Source: CAYYFX01 sp046330135 (GTDB lineage Bacteria > ARS69). From it: 64,000 bases of DNA. Shown piece by piece: positions 24,988 through 33,048 of the stretch (position 1 is the first letter of the stretch; the number at the start of each line of letters is the position of its first letter). A model generated the notes under the pieces. The model was not told the DNA's origin, did not search any database, and saw only the letters and a list, made by a program, of their open reading frames with translations. A program made the position numbers and the translations under genes. The stretch lies in the NCBI GenBank assembly GCA_046330135.1, contig JAXLTI010000003.1:992001-1056000 (forward strand), read 5' to 3'.

Positions 24988-27132
24988 GTGGGCCGTCCTC
25001 CCCACGCCGAGTTCGACGCCCGGGAGGTCCTGCGAGCGCTGGCCACCGCGCCGGCCGGCCGGCTCACGTTCCACGAGCTCGCCGACCGGTGCGCGATCCC
25101 GCGGAAGCTCCGCCCGCACTTCCGGCGGTTCCTGCGCGGCATGGTTCTCGACGGGGCGCTCCGTCCCGCGAAAGGACGAGGCTTCCGCACCGGGCCCGCG
25201 CCCGTCCCCGACGAGCAGTGGAGCGTGGAGGGCCTGGTGCGCCGCCACCGCGACGGCTTCGGCTTCCTCGGGCGCGAGGACGGCGAGGAGGATCTGTACC
25301 TCTCGCGCCGCGAGATGCGCGGGCTCTTCGACCGGGACGTCGTGCGCGCCGTGCCCACGCCCGGGCGCTTCGGCCGGCTCGCGGGGCGCGTCGTCCGCAT
25401 CGTCGAGCGGGGTCGGACCTCGGTCACGGGGACGTTCCGCAAGGTGGGCGCGGGCGAGCTGGTCTTCCCCGACCCCGAGATCTACGACGAGCCGATCGAG
25501 CTGATCCCCGGCGCGGTGGAGCCGCGCGACGGCGAGGTCGTGGAGGTGGAGATCCGCGACTGGCCGGAGGGACCGCGTCCCGCGGTGGGCCGGGTCGTCG
25601 AGATCCTCGGCGCTCGCGGCGAGCTGGGCACGCTGATCGAGCTGGTGATCCGGCGCCACGCGCTCCGGCGCCGCTTCGCGGACGACGCGCTCGAGGAGGC
25701 GGAGGCGCTGCCGGATGGCCTCTCGGCGGAGGACCTCGCCGGCCGCGTGGACCTGCGCGAGGAGCCCACGTTCACGATCGACGGCGAGGACGCGCGCGAC
25801 TTCGACGACGCGGTGTCGATCCGCGCGCGCGAAGAAGGAACCTTCCTGCTCAAGGTGTCGATCGCGGACGTCGCGCATTACGTCCGCGAAGAGTCGCCTC
25901 TGGATCGCGAGGCGATGGAGCGCGGCACGAGCGCGTACTTCCCCGATCGCGTGATCCCCATGCTGCCGGAGCGGTTGTCGAACGGTCTCGCGAGCCTCAA
26001 GCCCGGCGAGGATCGCCTCACCCTCACCATGGAGATCGACTTCGACGCCGCCGGGAACCGCACGCGCTCGCGCCTCTACGAGAGCGTCATCCGCTCGTGG
26101 GGCCGCTGGACCTACGAGAACGTGTCGCGCGTGCTGAACGGCGAGGAGGTCGCCGGCATCTCGGAGCACAAGGGCGCGGTCGACCGGATGCACGCGCTGA
26201 TGCAGAAGCTCCGGGGCCTGCGCGCCGAGCGCGGCAGCCTGGACTTCGACCTCCCCGAGCCCGACGTGGTCCTGGACGCCACCGGCCACCCCGAGGATGT
26301 CGTGCGCTCCGTGCGCACCGACGCGCACCGCGTCATCGAGGAGCTGATGATCGCGGCGAACGAGGCCGTGGCGGATTGGTTCGTGGACAGGCGTCGCCCG
26401 ACCATCTTCCGGGTGCACGCGCCGCCGGATCCCGACAAGCTCCGCGGCTTCCTCGAGTTCGCGCGGAGCTGGGGGCACATGCCGGACTTCGGGCGGCTCG
26501 CGTCGAACCGCGCGCTCGCCGCGTTCCTCGAGAGCGTGCGCGGGCTGCCCGCCGAGCGCGCGATCCATCACATCCTGCTGCGGACGATGATGCGCGCCAC
26601 GTACGCCGAGGAGAACACCGGGCACTTCGGGCTCGCGTCGGATCGCTACCTGCACTTCACGAGCCCGATCCGGCGCTATCCGGACCTCATCGTGCATCGC
26701 CTCGCGAAGGCGATCCTCCGCGGCCGGCCCGAGCCGTCCGATCGCGCGCAGCTCCGGCGCATCGCGGAGCAGGCGAGCGATCGCGAGACGGCGGCCACGC
26801 GCTGCGAGTTCGACGTGCTCGACGTCATGCGCGCGTGGTTCCTGGCGGACCGGCTCGGCGAGGAGTTCGACGGCATCGTGTCCGGCGTGATCGAGGAGGG
26901 GTTCTTCGTGGAGCTGCTCGACGTGTACGTGGAAGGCATGGTGCGGGTGGACGACCTCCGGGACGACCACTACCGCTACCTGCCGGAGCCGCGCGTGCTG
27001 ATCGGGCGGCGGCTCAAGCGTCGCTTCGCGATCGGCGACCCGGTGCGCGTGGCGGTACAGGCCGTCCACAAGGAGTCGGGCCGGGTGGAGCTCGCCCTCG
27101 TCCGCGGGGGCAGCCGCCAGCGGAGGGTCTGA
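24988..27132 (+). CDS. rnr: Ribonuclease R / VacB family exoribonuclease, 714 aa
   Basis: This is a 3'-5' processive RNase of the RNB family. Order of domains: winged-helix N-terminus (RLTFHELADRCAIPRKLR), cold-shock domains, the RNB catalytic domain with the metal-binding block DGEDARDFDDAVS at about 265-277, HFTSPIRRYPDLIVHR, and a C-terminal S1 RNA-binding domain (FDGIVSGVIEEGFFVEL). The frame is open far upstream through the peptidase gene; the first start after it is the GTG at 24988, giving MGRPPHAEFDAREVLRA and a length normal for RNase R. It is the last gene of the 22602-27132 string. Confidence 0.95.
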   Translation: MGRPPHAEFDAREVLRALATAPAGRLTFHELADRCAIPRKLRPHFRRFLRGMVLDGALRPAKGRGFRTGPAPVPDEQWSVEGLVRRHRDGFGFLGREDGEEDLYLSRREMRGLFDRDVVRAVPTPGRFGRLAGRVVRIVERGRTSVTGTFRKVGAGELVFPDPEIYDEPIELIPGAVEPRDGEVVEVEIRDWPEGPRPAVGRVVEILGARGELGTLIELVIRRHALRRRFADDALEEAEALPDGLSAEDLAGRVDLREEPTFTIDGEDARDFDDAVSIRAREEGTFLLKVSIADVAHYVREESPLDREAMERGTSAYFPDRVIPMLPERLSNGLASLKPGEDRLTLTMEIDFDAAGNRTRSRLYESVIRSWGRWTYENVSRVLNGEEVAGISEHKGAVDRMHALMQKLRGLRAERGSLDFDLPEPDVVLDATGHPEDVVRSVRTDAHRVIEELMIAANEAVADWFVDRRRPTIFRVHAPPDPDKLRGFLEFARSWGHMPDFGRLASNRALAAFLESVRGLPAERAIHHILLRTMMRATYAEENTGHFGLASDRYLHFTSPIRRYPDLIVHRLAKAILRGRPEPSDRAQLRRIAEQASDRETAATRCEFDVLDVMRAWFLADRLGEEFDGIVSGVIEEGFFVELLDVYVEGMVRVDDLRDDHYRYLPEPRVLIGRRLKRRFAIGDPVRVAVQAVHKESGRVELALVRGGSRQRRV

Positions 27133-27221
27133 GCCCCGGCACCCCGTTCCGGGAGCGGCCCCGGGCCTCGCGGCGGGGAAGCCGCTCGGGCGCCGCGGCG
27201 AGGGTGGGGAAACGCGGCGCC

Positions 27222-27250
27222 TTGCAGCGGGGCGGGACGTTTCCTATAAT
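27222..27250 (+). promoter_or_regulatory. Near-consensus promoter for the exported metalloprotease gene
   Basis: A -35 TTGCAG (27222-27227), a 17-bp spacer and a perfect -10 TATAAT (27245-27250). The -10 overlaps an in-frame ATG at 27249, which therefore cannot be the start. The transcript would begin near 27257. Confidence 0.75.
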
Positions 27251-27290
27251 GGCCAAGTCGTTTGCGGACAAATCTTTCCGAGGTCAGACC

Positions 27291-29009
27291 GTGCGCTTCG
27301 TCGTCCGGCTCGTCGTGGCATTTGCCGTGCTCGCGGGAACCGCGTCCGCGCAGCAGGTCGGCCTGCGTCGATCGAGCACACCGCCGGAGCGCGGACGGAG
27401 CGGCGACGAGCAGCGCTTCGTCCAGGAGTTCGAGCGGATCTTCGCGCCGCATCTGCTTCCGCAGGAGCTTCGCGGCGCCGCAGCCACGCCCGCGAAGTGC
27501 GCTACGCTCCTCGTGCTCGAGTACCAGCAGGCGAAGAGCGGTCTCTCGTCCGCCACGATCCGTGCGATCGACGGATGGCTCACCCCGCAGGTCGCCGTCA
27601 CGTCGACCTACGAGACCGCCCACTTCCGCTTCACCTACTCCGTGGACGGGCCCGATGCGGTTCCCTCCGCCGACGTCGCGCCTGCGGACGGGGTGCCGGA
27701 CTTCGTGGCGCACCTCGGAACGTGGGGGGAGACGGCGTGGGCCAGCCTCGTGGACGACGCGGGCTTCCGCACTCCGCTGCGCGACGCCGGCCGCGTGGAC
27801 GTCGCCTTCCGGGCGATGGACGCCTACGGCTTCACGCACCTCGTGGGCGGCGTGCCCTCGATCGTGCTGAACCACGATTTCGCCGGCTTCCCGCCGAACG
27901 ACGATCCGGACGGCCCGGCCGTCGGCGCGGCGAAGGTCACGATCGCGCACGAGCTCAAGCACGCCACGCAGTACGCGGGAAGTCAGTGGACCGAGGGCGG
28001 CTGGATCGAAGCGGACGCGGTCTGGGCGGAGGACTACGTCTTCGACGGCGTGAACGACTACCTCCAGTTCCTCGGCGAGGGATCGGCGATCACGAGCCCC
28101 GAGAACTGGTGGCCGATCTCGTACGAGGATTGCCTCTTCTCGAAGTGCCTCTCCGAGCAGCACGGGGTCTCCGTCCTCGTGGACTTCTTCGCGCGCCGCG
28201 CCGCGGCGCCTTCCGAGCCCGTGCTCGCGTCCTACGACGCGGCGCTGAGAGGACGCGGCTCCTCCCTCTCGGACGCGGCCGCCACGCTCGGGCTCTGGTG
28301 CGCCTTCACCGGCATGAACGCCGCGGGACGCCCCACCGGCTTCGCGGAGGCGGACCGCTATCCGTCGCCGGCCGTGTCGGCGGTGGTGGTCGGGACCACC
28401 TCCCGCCAGTTGGCGCCGCTCGGGACGAGCTACCTGCTGAGCACGTCGGCGGGGCGCACGGGCCGGCCGCACGTGGCGCTCGCCGCCACCGGCGGGGCGG
28501 CGCTGGCGCTCCATGCCGTCACCACCGATCGGGAGGGCGCGCGGGCGTTCCTGAGGATTCCCGTGACCGGCTCGGGCTCCGCGGCGGCCGAGATCCCGCA
28601 TGACTGGTCGGACCTCGCCACCCTCGTGGTGTGCGTCACGGACGTGGATCCGCGCATCCTCTCGGGCGCCTACGACCTCGGCGTGGACAGCGACGGCGCC
28701 GTGGGTACCGGCCTCCTGGAGTCCGCTCAGCTCTTCGCGCTCCACCCGAATCGCCCGAACCCGTTCCGTGCCAGCACCACGCTCTCCTTCTCGCTGCCCG
28801 CCGCGGCCACGGTGCGGCTGGCCGTGTACGACGCCGCGGGACGGCTCGTCCGGCGCCTCTTCGAGCACGAGTCTCTCGGCGCGGGCGCCCACGAGCGCGT
28901 CTGGGACGGGCGGGACGAGGCCGGGCACGTCGCCGCGCCCGGGATCTACGCGTACCGCCTCGAGGCCGACGGCCGGACGGCGACGCGCAAGATGCTCCTC
29001 CTGCGATAG
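27291..29009 (+). CDS. Exported HExxH metalloprotease-like protein with an FlgD-like C-terminal domain, 572 aa
   Basis: The signal peptide RFVVRLVVAFAVLAGTASA starts at the GTG at 27291, preceded by GAGGTCA. The apparent ATG at 27249 lies inside the -10 box and would put a polar stretch in front. The middle domain carries H220-E-L-K-H224 in IAHELKHATQY, followed by WIEADAVWAEDYVFD, which offers the third (Glu) ligand, as in MXAN_6640-type putative metalloproteases. From about 481 (LHPNRPNPFRASTTLSFSLP) to the end is an FlgD-like Ig module: VRLAVYDAAGRLVR, WDGRDEAGHVAAPGIYAYR, KMLLLR. That module ends many secreted proteins of FCB-type bacteria, often as a sorting signal. The protein probably acts outside the cell. 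Confidence 0.85.
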   Translation: MRFVVRLVVAFAVLAGTASAQQVGLRRSSTPPERGRSGDEQRFVQEFERIFAPHLLPQELRGAAATPAKCATLLVLEYQQAKSGLSSATIRAIDGWLTPQVAVTSTYETAHFRFTYSVDGPDAVPSADVAPADGVPDFVAHLGTWGETAWASLVDDAGFRTPLRDAGRVDVAFRAMDAYGFTHLVGGVPSIVLNHDFAGFPPNDDPDGPAVGAAKVTIAHELKHATQYAGSQWTEGGWIEADAVWAEDYVFDGVNDYLQFLGEGSAITSPENWWPISYEDCLFSKCLSEQHGVSVLVDFFARRAAAPSEPVLASYDAALRGRGSSLSDAAATLGLWCAFTGMNAAGRPTGFAEADRYPSPAVSAVVVGTTSRQLAPLGTSYLLSTSAGRTGRPHVALAATGGAALALHAVTTDREGARAFLRIPVTGSGSAAAEIPHDWSDLATLVVCVTDVDPRILSGAYDLGVDSDGAVGTGLLESAQLFALHPNRPNPFRASTTLSFSLPAAATVRLAVYDAAGRLVRRLFEHESLGAGAHERVWDGRDEAGHVAAPGIYAYRLEADGRTATRKMLLLR

Positions 29010-29019
29010 CTCCGCCTTC

Positions 29020-30432
29020 GTGCGAAGCCCCGTTCGCCTGACGGAAGGGCCGATCACGCCGGCCCTGCTTCGGCTCGCCGGTCCCGTTCTCGTTTCCCGT
29101 GCGCTCCACACTCTCTACGGCGTGGCGGACACGTTCTGGGTGGGCCGGCTGGGACCCGAGGCGATCGCCGCGGTGTCCACGAGCACCTTCGCGCTCTGGA
29201 CGCTCTACTCCATCGGCGACGTCCTGATCGGCGGCGTGACCGCGCTCGTCTCTCAGGCCGTCGGCGCGCGTCGCGACGAGGACGCGGCCGCGACGGCGCG
29301 CGCCGGATTCGCGCTGGCGCTGGGACTCGGCGCGGTCGTGGCCGCGCTCGGCTGGTTCGGCGCGCGGCCGCTCTTCGGAGCGCTGCTGAACGACCCGGAG
29401 GTGGTGGAGTACGGGAGCGACTTCCTCTCGCTCGTGTCGCTCCTCGCCCCGTGCTTCTACGTCTGCTTCGTGGCGGAGACCGTGTTCCGCTCCTGCGGGG
29501 ACAGCCGCACGCCCATGCTGGTCATGCTCGCCGGCGTGGCGCTGAACATCGCGCTCGATCCGTTCCTCGTGCTGGGGCTCGGCCCCTTCCCGCATCTCGG
29601 CGTGCGCGGCGCGGCGATCGCCACGATGATCGCGGAAACGCTCGTCATCTCCGCGTACGCCGTGCTTTGGCTGCGCGGTCGCTTCCCGCTCTCCCTCGCG
29701 CGACATCGCCGCGGAGCCCTCGCTGCGCGCGCCGACGTGCTCGCGATCCTGCGCGTCGGCGCGCCCTTCGCGGCCACCGGCATCCTCTTCTCGGTCGTGT
29801 ACCTCGTGCTCTCCCGCATCGCCGGCGCGTTCGGGGCGCCCACGCTCGCCGCGCTCGGGATCGTGAACCGACTCGAGAGCCTCAATTACCTGTCGGCCGC
29901 CGCGGTGGGCATGGCGGTCTCCACGATGGTCGGACAGAACGTCGGCGCGCGGCGGCCGGATCGGGCGGCGGTGGTCGCCGATCGGGGCGCGACCGTCGTC
30001 ACCGCCACGAGCGCCGTGGTCTCGACCGCCTTCCTCCTCTTTCCGGACGCGATCGCCGCCGTCTTCACGAGCGACCCCGACGCCCTGCGCGAGGGCGTGG
30101 TCTTCCTCCGGATCGTCGCGATCTCGCAGCCGATGATGTGCTGGGAGATCGTCTACGGCGGTGCCTTCACGGGAACGGGTCGCACGCTGCCGCCGATGCT
30201 CGTGTCCGTGCTCACGTCGCTCGTGCGCGTGCCGCTCGCGTCCTACCTCGCCATCGGGCGCGCCATCGGCCCCTCGGGGCTGTGGTGGGTGATCTCCCTC
30301 ACGGCGGTGGCGCGCGGCGTCTGGGTGTCCGCCTGGTTCCGGGGCGGCGGCTGGCGCCGCGAGATCGGCCTGGCGCGGCCGAGCGTCATGGCCGTGGCGG
30401 AAGTCGTGGGACCGCAGACGCCGGAGGGCTGA
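29020..30432 (+). CDS. MATE-family multidrug/toxin efflux transporter, 470 aa
   Basis: A twelve-helix inner-membrane antiporter of the MATE (NorM/DinF) family, exporting cationic compounds in exchange for H+ or Na+. Two homologous halves are visible, each opening with the family pattern: PALLRLAGPVLVSRALHTLYGVADTF near the start and AILRVGAPFAATGILFSVVY in the second half. ETVFRSCGDSRTPM and GAFTGTGRTLPPM are the paired loop motifs. The GTG at 29020, ten nt after the preceding stop, gives a normal-length protein; no strong ribosome site is seen, suggesting coupling. The substrate is unknown. Confidence 0.92.
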   Translation: MRSPVRLTEGPITPALLRLAGPVLVSRALHTLYGVADTFWVGRLGPEAIAAVSTSTFALWTLYSIGDVLIGGVTALVSQAVGARRDEDAAATARAGFALALGLGAVVAALGWFGARPLFGALLNDPEVVEYGSDFLSLVSLLAPCFYVCFVAETVFRSCGDSRTPMLVMLAGVALNIALDPFLVLGLGPFPHLGVRGAAIATMIAETLVISAYAVLWLRGRFPLSLARHRRGALAARADVLAILRVGAPFAATGILFSVVYLVLSRIAGAFGAPTLAALGIVNRLESLNYLSAAAVGMAVSTMVGQNVGARRPDRAAVVADRGATVVTATSAVVSTAFLLFPDAIAAVFTSDPDALREGVVFLRIVAISQPMMCWEIVYGGAFTGTGRTLPPMLVSVLTSLVRVPLASYLAIGRAIGPSGLWWVISLTAVARGVWVSAWFRGGGWRREIGLARPSVMAVAEVVGPQTPEG

Positions 30433-30486
30433 ACGCCCGGGGTCGAGCCCGAAGCACCGGCCGCGAACGGTCGGGCCCGGACGGTC

Positions 30487-30510
30487 GGCCACGGCCACGG
30501 CCACGGCCAC
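30487..30510. repeat. Four tandem copies of a 6-bp unit (GGCCAC)
   Basis: Four perfect tandem GGCCAC units lie in the 113-nt gap between the convergent MATE and GNAT genes. It is a short simple-sequence tract outside coding sequence that could vary by slippage. Confidence 0.6.
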
Positions 30511-30545
30511 GGGCCGGAAGGATGCACCGAGAGCCGCCCCGGGGA

Positions 30546-31424
30546 TCAGGGCTTCAGGAGAACGAGACGAAACTCGCCGAACGGGCGGAATCCCGCGGCC
30601 TCGTACGCGCGCTTCGCGGGAACGTTCTCGTGCGAGACGTGCAGCGACACGAACTTCGACGACCCGAGCAGCTCGGCGCAGACCGCCGCGCAACCCCGCC
30701 GTGCATACCCGCGCCCGCGATGACGCGGCCGCGTGAACACGCCCTCGATCTGCGCTCCGCCCGCGTACTGCGCGGACACGTCCACCTTGAAGATGATCTT
30801 CCCGTCCTCCTCCACCACCCACGTGCGCCCGTCGCGGATCTTGCGCCACATCGAGTCGCGGAGGCCGTCCTTCTGCAGGCTGCCCGGCGGCAGGGAGAAG
30901 TCCTCGCAGAGCATGCGCTCGGACATCTCCACGACCTCGTCCAGATCCTTGGCCTCCGCGCGTCGCGCGGGCGCGCGATCCGCGGAGAGCGTGTCCGGTC
31001 GAACGACGTAGTAGTCCTGCACGCGGTTCACGTGCATCTGCCGGCCGCGCCACCGATAGTGCGAGAGGAACCGGTCCGCCGGATCGCGAGGGGCCACGAG
31101 GATCAGCCAGCCCGATTCGCGACCCAGCGCGAGCTTCGCCGCGGAGCGCACGAAGAGATCGGAGGTCCCGGCCAGCACCACGCCGCGCCGGTGGCCGAAG
31201 AAGACGACCCCGTCGAGGCCCTCCCCCGGAAAGTGCCCGTAGAAGCGTCCGTGGCACAGCGATCCTTCGTTCACCACGCCGTCCATCGCGACGCGCGAGA
31301 GGAGGTAGATGTTCTCCTCCGGTTGCTGCTCGAGGAACGCCACGAGCTCGCGCCGATCCGTCTCGACGAGACGGCGCAGCTCGGGCGCTTCGGGTGTGGG
31401 GCGCGCTTCGACGTTACCGGCCAT
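30546..31424 (-). CDS. GNAT-family N-acetyltransferase with an N-terminal DUF4081-like domain, 292 aa
   Basis: The C-terminal half (about 145-292) is a GNAT fold using acetyl-CoA: core strand IEGVFTRPRHRGRGYARRG (the R-x-x-G-x-G/A pyrophosphate loop), VSLHVSHENVPAKRAYEAAGF and a final strand. The N-terminal half (VAFLEQQPEENIYLLSRV, GVVFFGHRRGVVLAG) resembles the DUF4081/GNAT-like companion domain of two-domain acetyltransferases. The ATG at 31424 is placed by GGGAG ten nt upstream; an ATG three codons earlier is too close to it. No partner gene indicates the acceptor substrate. Confidence 0.85.
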   Translation of the reverse strand: MAGNVEARPTPEAPELRRLVETDRRELVAFLEQQPEENIYLLSRVAMDGVVNEGSLCHGRFYGHFPGEGLDGVVFFGHRRGVVLAGTSDLFVRSAAKLALGRESGWLILVAPRDPADRFLSHYRWRGRQMHVNRVQDYYVVRPDTLSADRAPARRAEAKDLDEVVEMSERMLCEDFSLPPGSLQKDGLRDSMWRKIRDGRTWVVEEDGKIIFKVDVSAQYAGGAQIEGVFTRPRHRGRGYARRGCAAVCAELLGSSKFVSLHVSHENVPAKRAYEAAGFRPFGEFRLVLLKP

Positions 31425-31512
31425 GGGAATCATTCTCCCGGGAACTCCGCCCCTCGTCCATCGCCAACCCTCAGGCGTGTGTTCGCATCTCCATCCGGCA
31501 TGCCGAGCGCCC

Positions 31513-31541
31513 TTGCGGAGAGCGGCGCGCGAACCTATCTT
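31513..31541 (+). promoter_or_regulatory. Promoter abutting the DUF2461-like gene
   Basis: A -35 TTGCGG (31513-31518), a 17-bp spacer and a -10 TATCTT (31536-31541). The expected start near 31548 is only about two nt before the GTG at 31550, which would make the message leaderless or nearly so. Confidence 0.4.
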
Positions 31542-31549
31542 CCCGCACC

Positions 31550-32269
31550 GTGACCTCCGACACGCCGGACGCTCGCGCGGCGAGCGCCACGAACCTCCGG
31601 TTCCGCGGCTTCCCGCCCGCAGCGCGCCGCTTCTTCGAGGAGCTGGATCGGACCCGATCCGCGGCGCCCGAGCGCGCGGATTACGTCGCTTGGGTGCTCT
31701 CGCCCCTCAAGACGTTGACCGCGGATCTCGCCGGCCGGCTGGCGAACGTGCAGCCGCCGCTCTCGCTCGTCCCGCGCATCGACGGCTCGCTCACGGGAGC
31801 GGGCGCGGACGGCGCGCTCGTGCGGCGGCTGCGCGCCTGGGATGCGCGGTCTCTGGTCGAGACCTCGCCGCTGCTCTACGCGGATCTCGGCGCGGCCGGC
31901 ATCGACGTGGGCGCGGCGAGCGCCGGGGCGGATCCCGAAGCCACCGCGCGGGTGCGTCGCGCGCTGCTCCAGACCTCGGACGATTCGCTTCGCGCCACCT
32001 GCGCGGCGCTCCTCGCCGGCGGTTGGCAGGTCCTCGGCGAGCCGCTGCCGGACGCGGAGGACGGTTCCTTGCCGGACGATCTGAGGCCATGGCTCGTGCG
32101 GCGCGACCTCCGCGTGCAGCGCCTGCTGCCGTGGGACGCGTGGATCGACGATCCGGAGCTCGCCGGCGAGATCGCGGATCGCTTCCGCGAGCTGCTGCCC
32201 TTGTTCGATGCCATGCGCGCACCGCTCCCCGTCGAGCGGCCCACCGCGCGCGCCGCCGAAGCGGGATGA
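31550..32269 (+). CDS. DUF2461-like protein, 239 aa
   Basis: The layout matches DUF2461: an N-terminal LRFRGFPPAARRFFEELDRT where that family has F-x-G-F-x-x-x-x-x-x-F-L-x-x-L, a central helix pair, and a C-terminal RRDLRVQRLLPWDAWIDDPELA followed by a helix (ADRFRELLPLFDAMR). It is soluble with no signal peptide; the biochemical role of the family is not known. The GTG at 31550 is the only start that fits the family N-terminus; no ribosome site is visible and a promoter lies immediately upstream. The stop overlaps the SDR start (ATGA). Confidence 0.7.
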   Translation: MTSDTPDARAASATNLRFRGFPPAARRFFEELDRTRSAAPERADYVAWVLSPLKTLTADLAGRLANVQPPLSLVPRIDGSLTGAGADGALVRRLRAWDARSLVETSPLLYADLGAAGIDVGAASAGADPEATARVRRALLQTSDDSLRATCAALLAGGWQVLGEPLPDAEDGSLPDDLRPWLVRRDLRVQRLLPWDAWIDDPELAGEIADRFRELLPLFDAMRAPLPVERPTARAAEAG

Positions 32270-33030
32270 CCGCGGCGGACTCCCGACTGGACGGCAAGGT
32301 CGCCCTCGTGACGGGCGGCGGCTCCGGCATCGGTCGCGCGATCGCGGAAGCGTTCGTGGCGGCGGGCGCGCGCGTGGTCCTGCTCGGGCGGCGTCGCGCT
32401 CTCCTCGAGGAGAGGGCCGCCTCGCTCGGCGGAGCGAAGCATGCCGTCCCCCTCGCCGGCGACGTCACGAAGGCGGCGGATCGCGCGCGCTGCCTCGCGA
32501 CGGCGCGGGATTCCTTCGGCGGGCTCGACGTGCTCGTGAACTGCGCAGGCGTGGTCTCGCGCGGGCTCGTGGCCGAGATGCCGGAGGCGGAGTGGCGGAG
32601 GATCCTGGAGGTCGACGCGCTCGCCCCGATTCTCCTGGCGCGCGAGGCGCTGCCGCTTCTCCGCGAGCGTCGCGGGTCCGTGCTCAGCATCTCGACCGGC
32701 GCCGCGGTGAAGCCGGTGCGCGGGCTCGCCGCCTACGGCGCCGCGAAGGCGGCGCTCAACCACGCGAGCCTCGTGCTGGCGCTGGAAGCGGCCCCGGAGG
32801 TGCGGGTCAACGTCGTGTGCCCGGGCGGCGTGGACACGCCCATCTTCGCCACGTATTTGTCGGCGGGCGACGCGCAGGCGGCGCGCGCCTGGTTCGCGGC
32901 GGCGGCCCCGCTGGGACGCATCGGTCAGGCGGGCGACATCGCGAAAGCCGCGGTCTTTCTCTGCTCGGACGCGGCGTCCTTCGTGACGGGAGCGATCCTG
33001 CCGGTGGACGGCGGGCTCAATCTGGGCTGA
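32266..33030 (+). CDS. Short-chain dehydrogenase/reductase, 254 aa
   Basis: A classical SDR: nucleotide-binding TGGGSGIG at residues 16-23, NCAG strand, catalytic Ser in SISTGAA and Y-x-x-x-K as YGAAK, then CPGGVDTP. The C-terminal VTGAILPVDGGLNLG is the usual ending of FabG-like enzymes. A basic residue at the end of the second strand (LLGRRRALL) suggests NADPH preference. The ATG overlaps the preceding stop. The substrate (3-oxoacyl, sugar or steroid-like) cannot be told. It converges on the M28 peptidase with 18 nt between stops. Confidence 0.93.
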   Translation: MTAADSRLDGKVALVTGGGSGIGRAIAEAFVAAGARVVLLGRRRALLEERAASLGGAKHAVPLAGDVTKAADRARCLATARDSFGGLDVLVNCAGVVSRGLVAEMPEAEWRRILEVDALAPILLAREALPLLRERRGSVLSISTGAAVKPVRGLAAYGAAKAALNHASLVLALEAAPEVRVNVVCPGGVDTPIFATYLSAGDAQAARAWFAAAAPLGRIGQAGDIAKAAVFLCSDAASFVTGAILPVDGGLNLG

Positions 33031-33048
33031 GGCGGATCCGCGCGCCGG

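Noticed and set aside
23461..27132. A 1223-residue open frame
   Set aside because: Codons before 24988 are off-frame to the M2/M3 peptidase and low-complexity; only the RNase R part is real.
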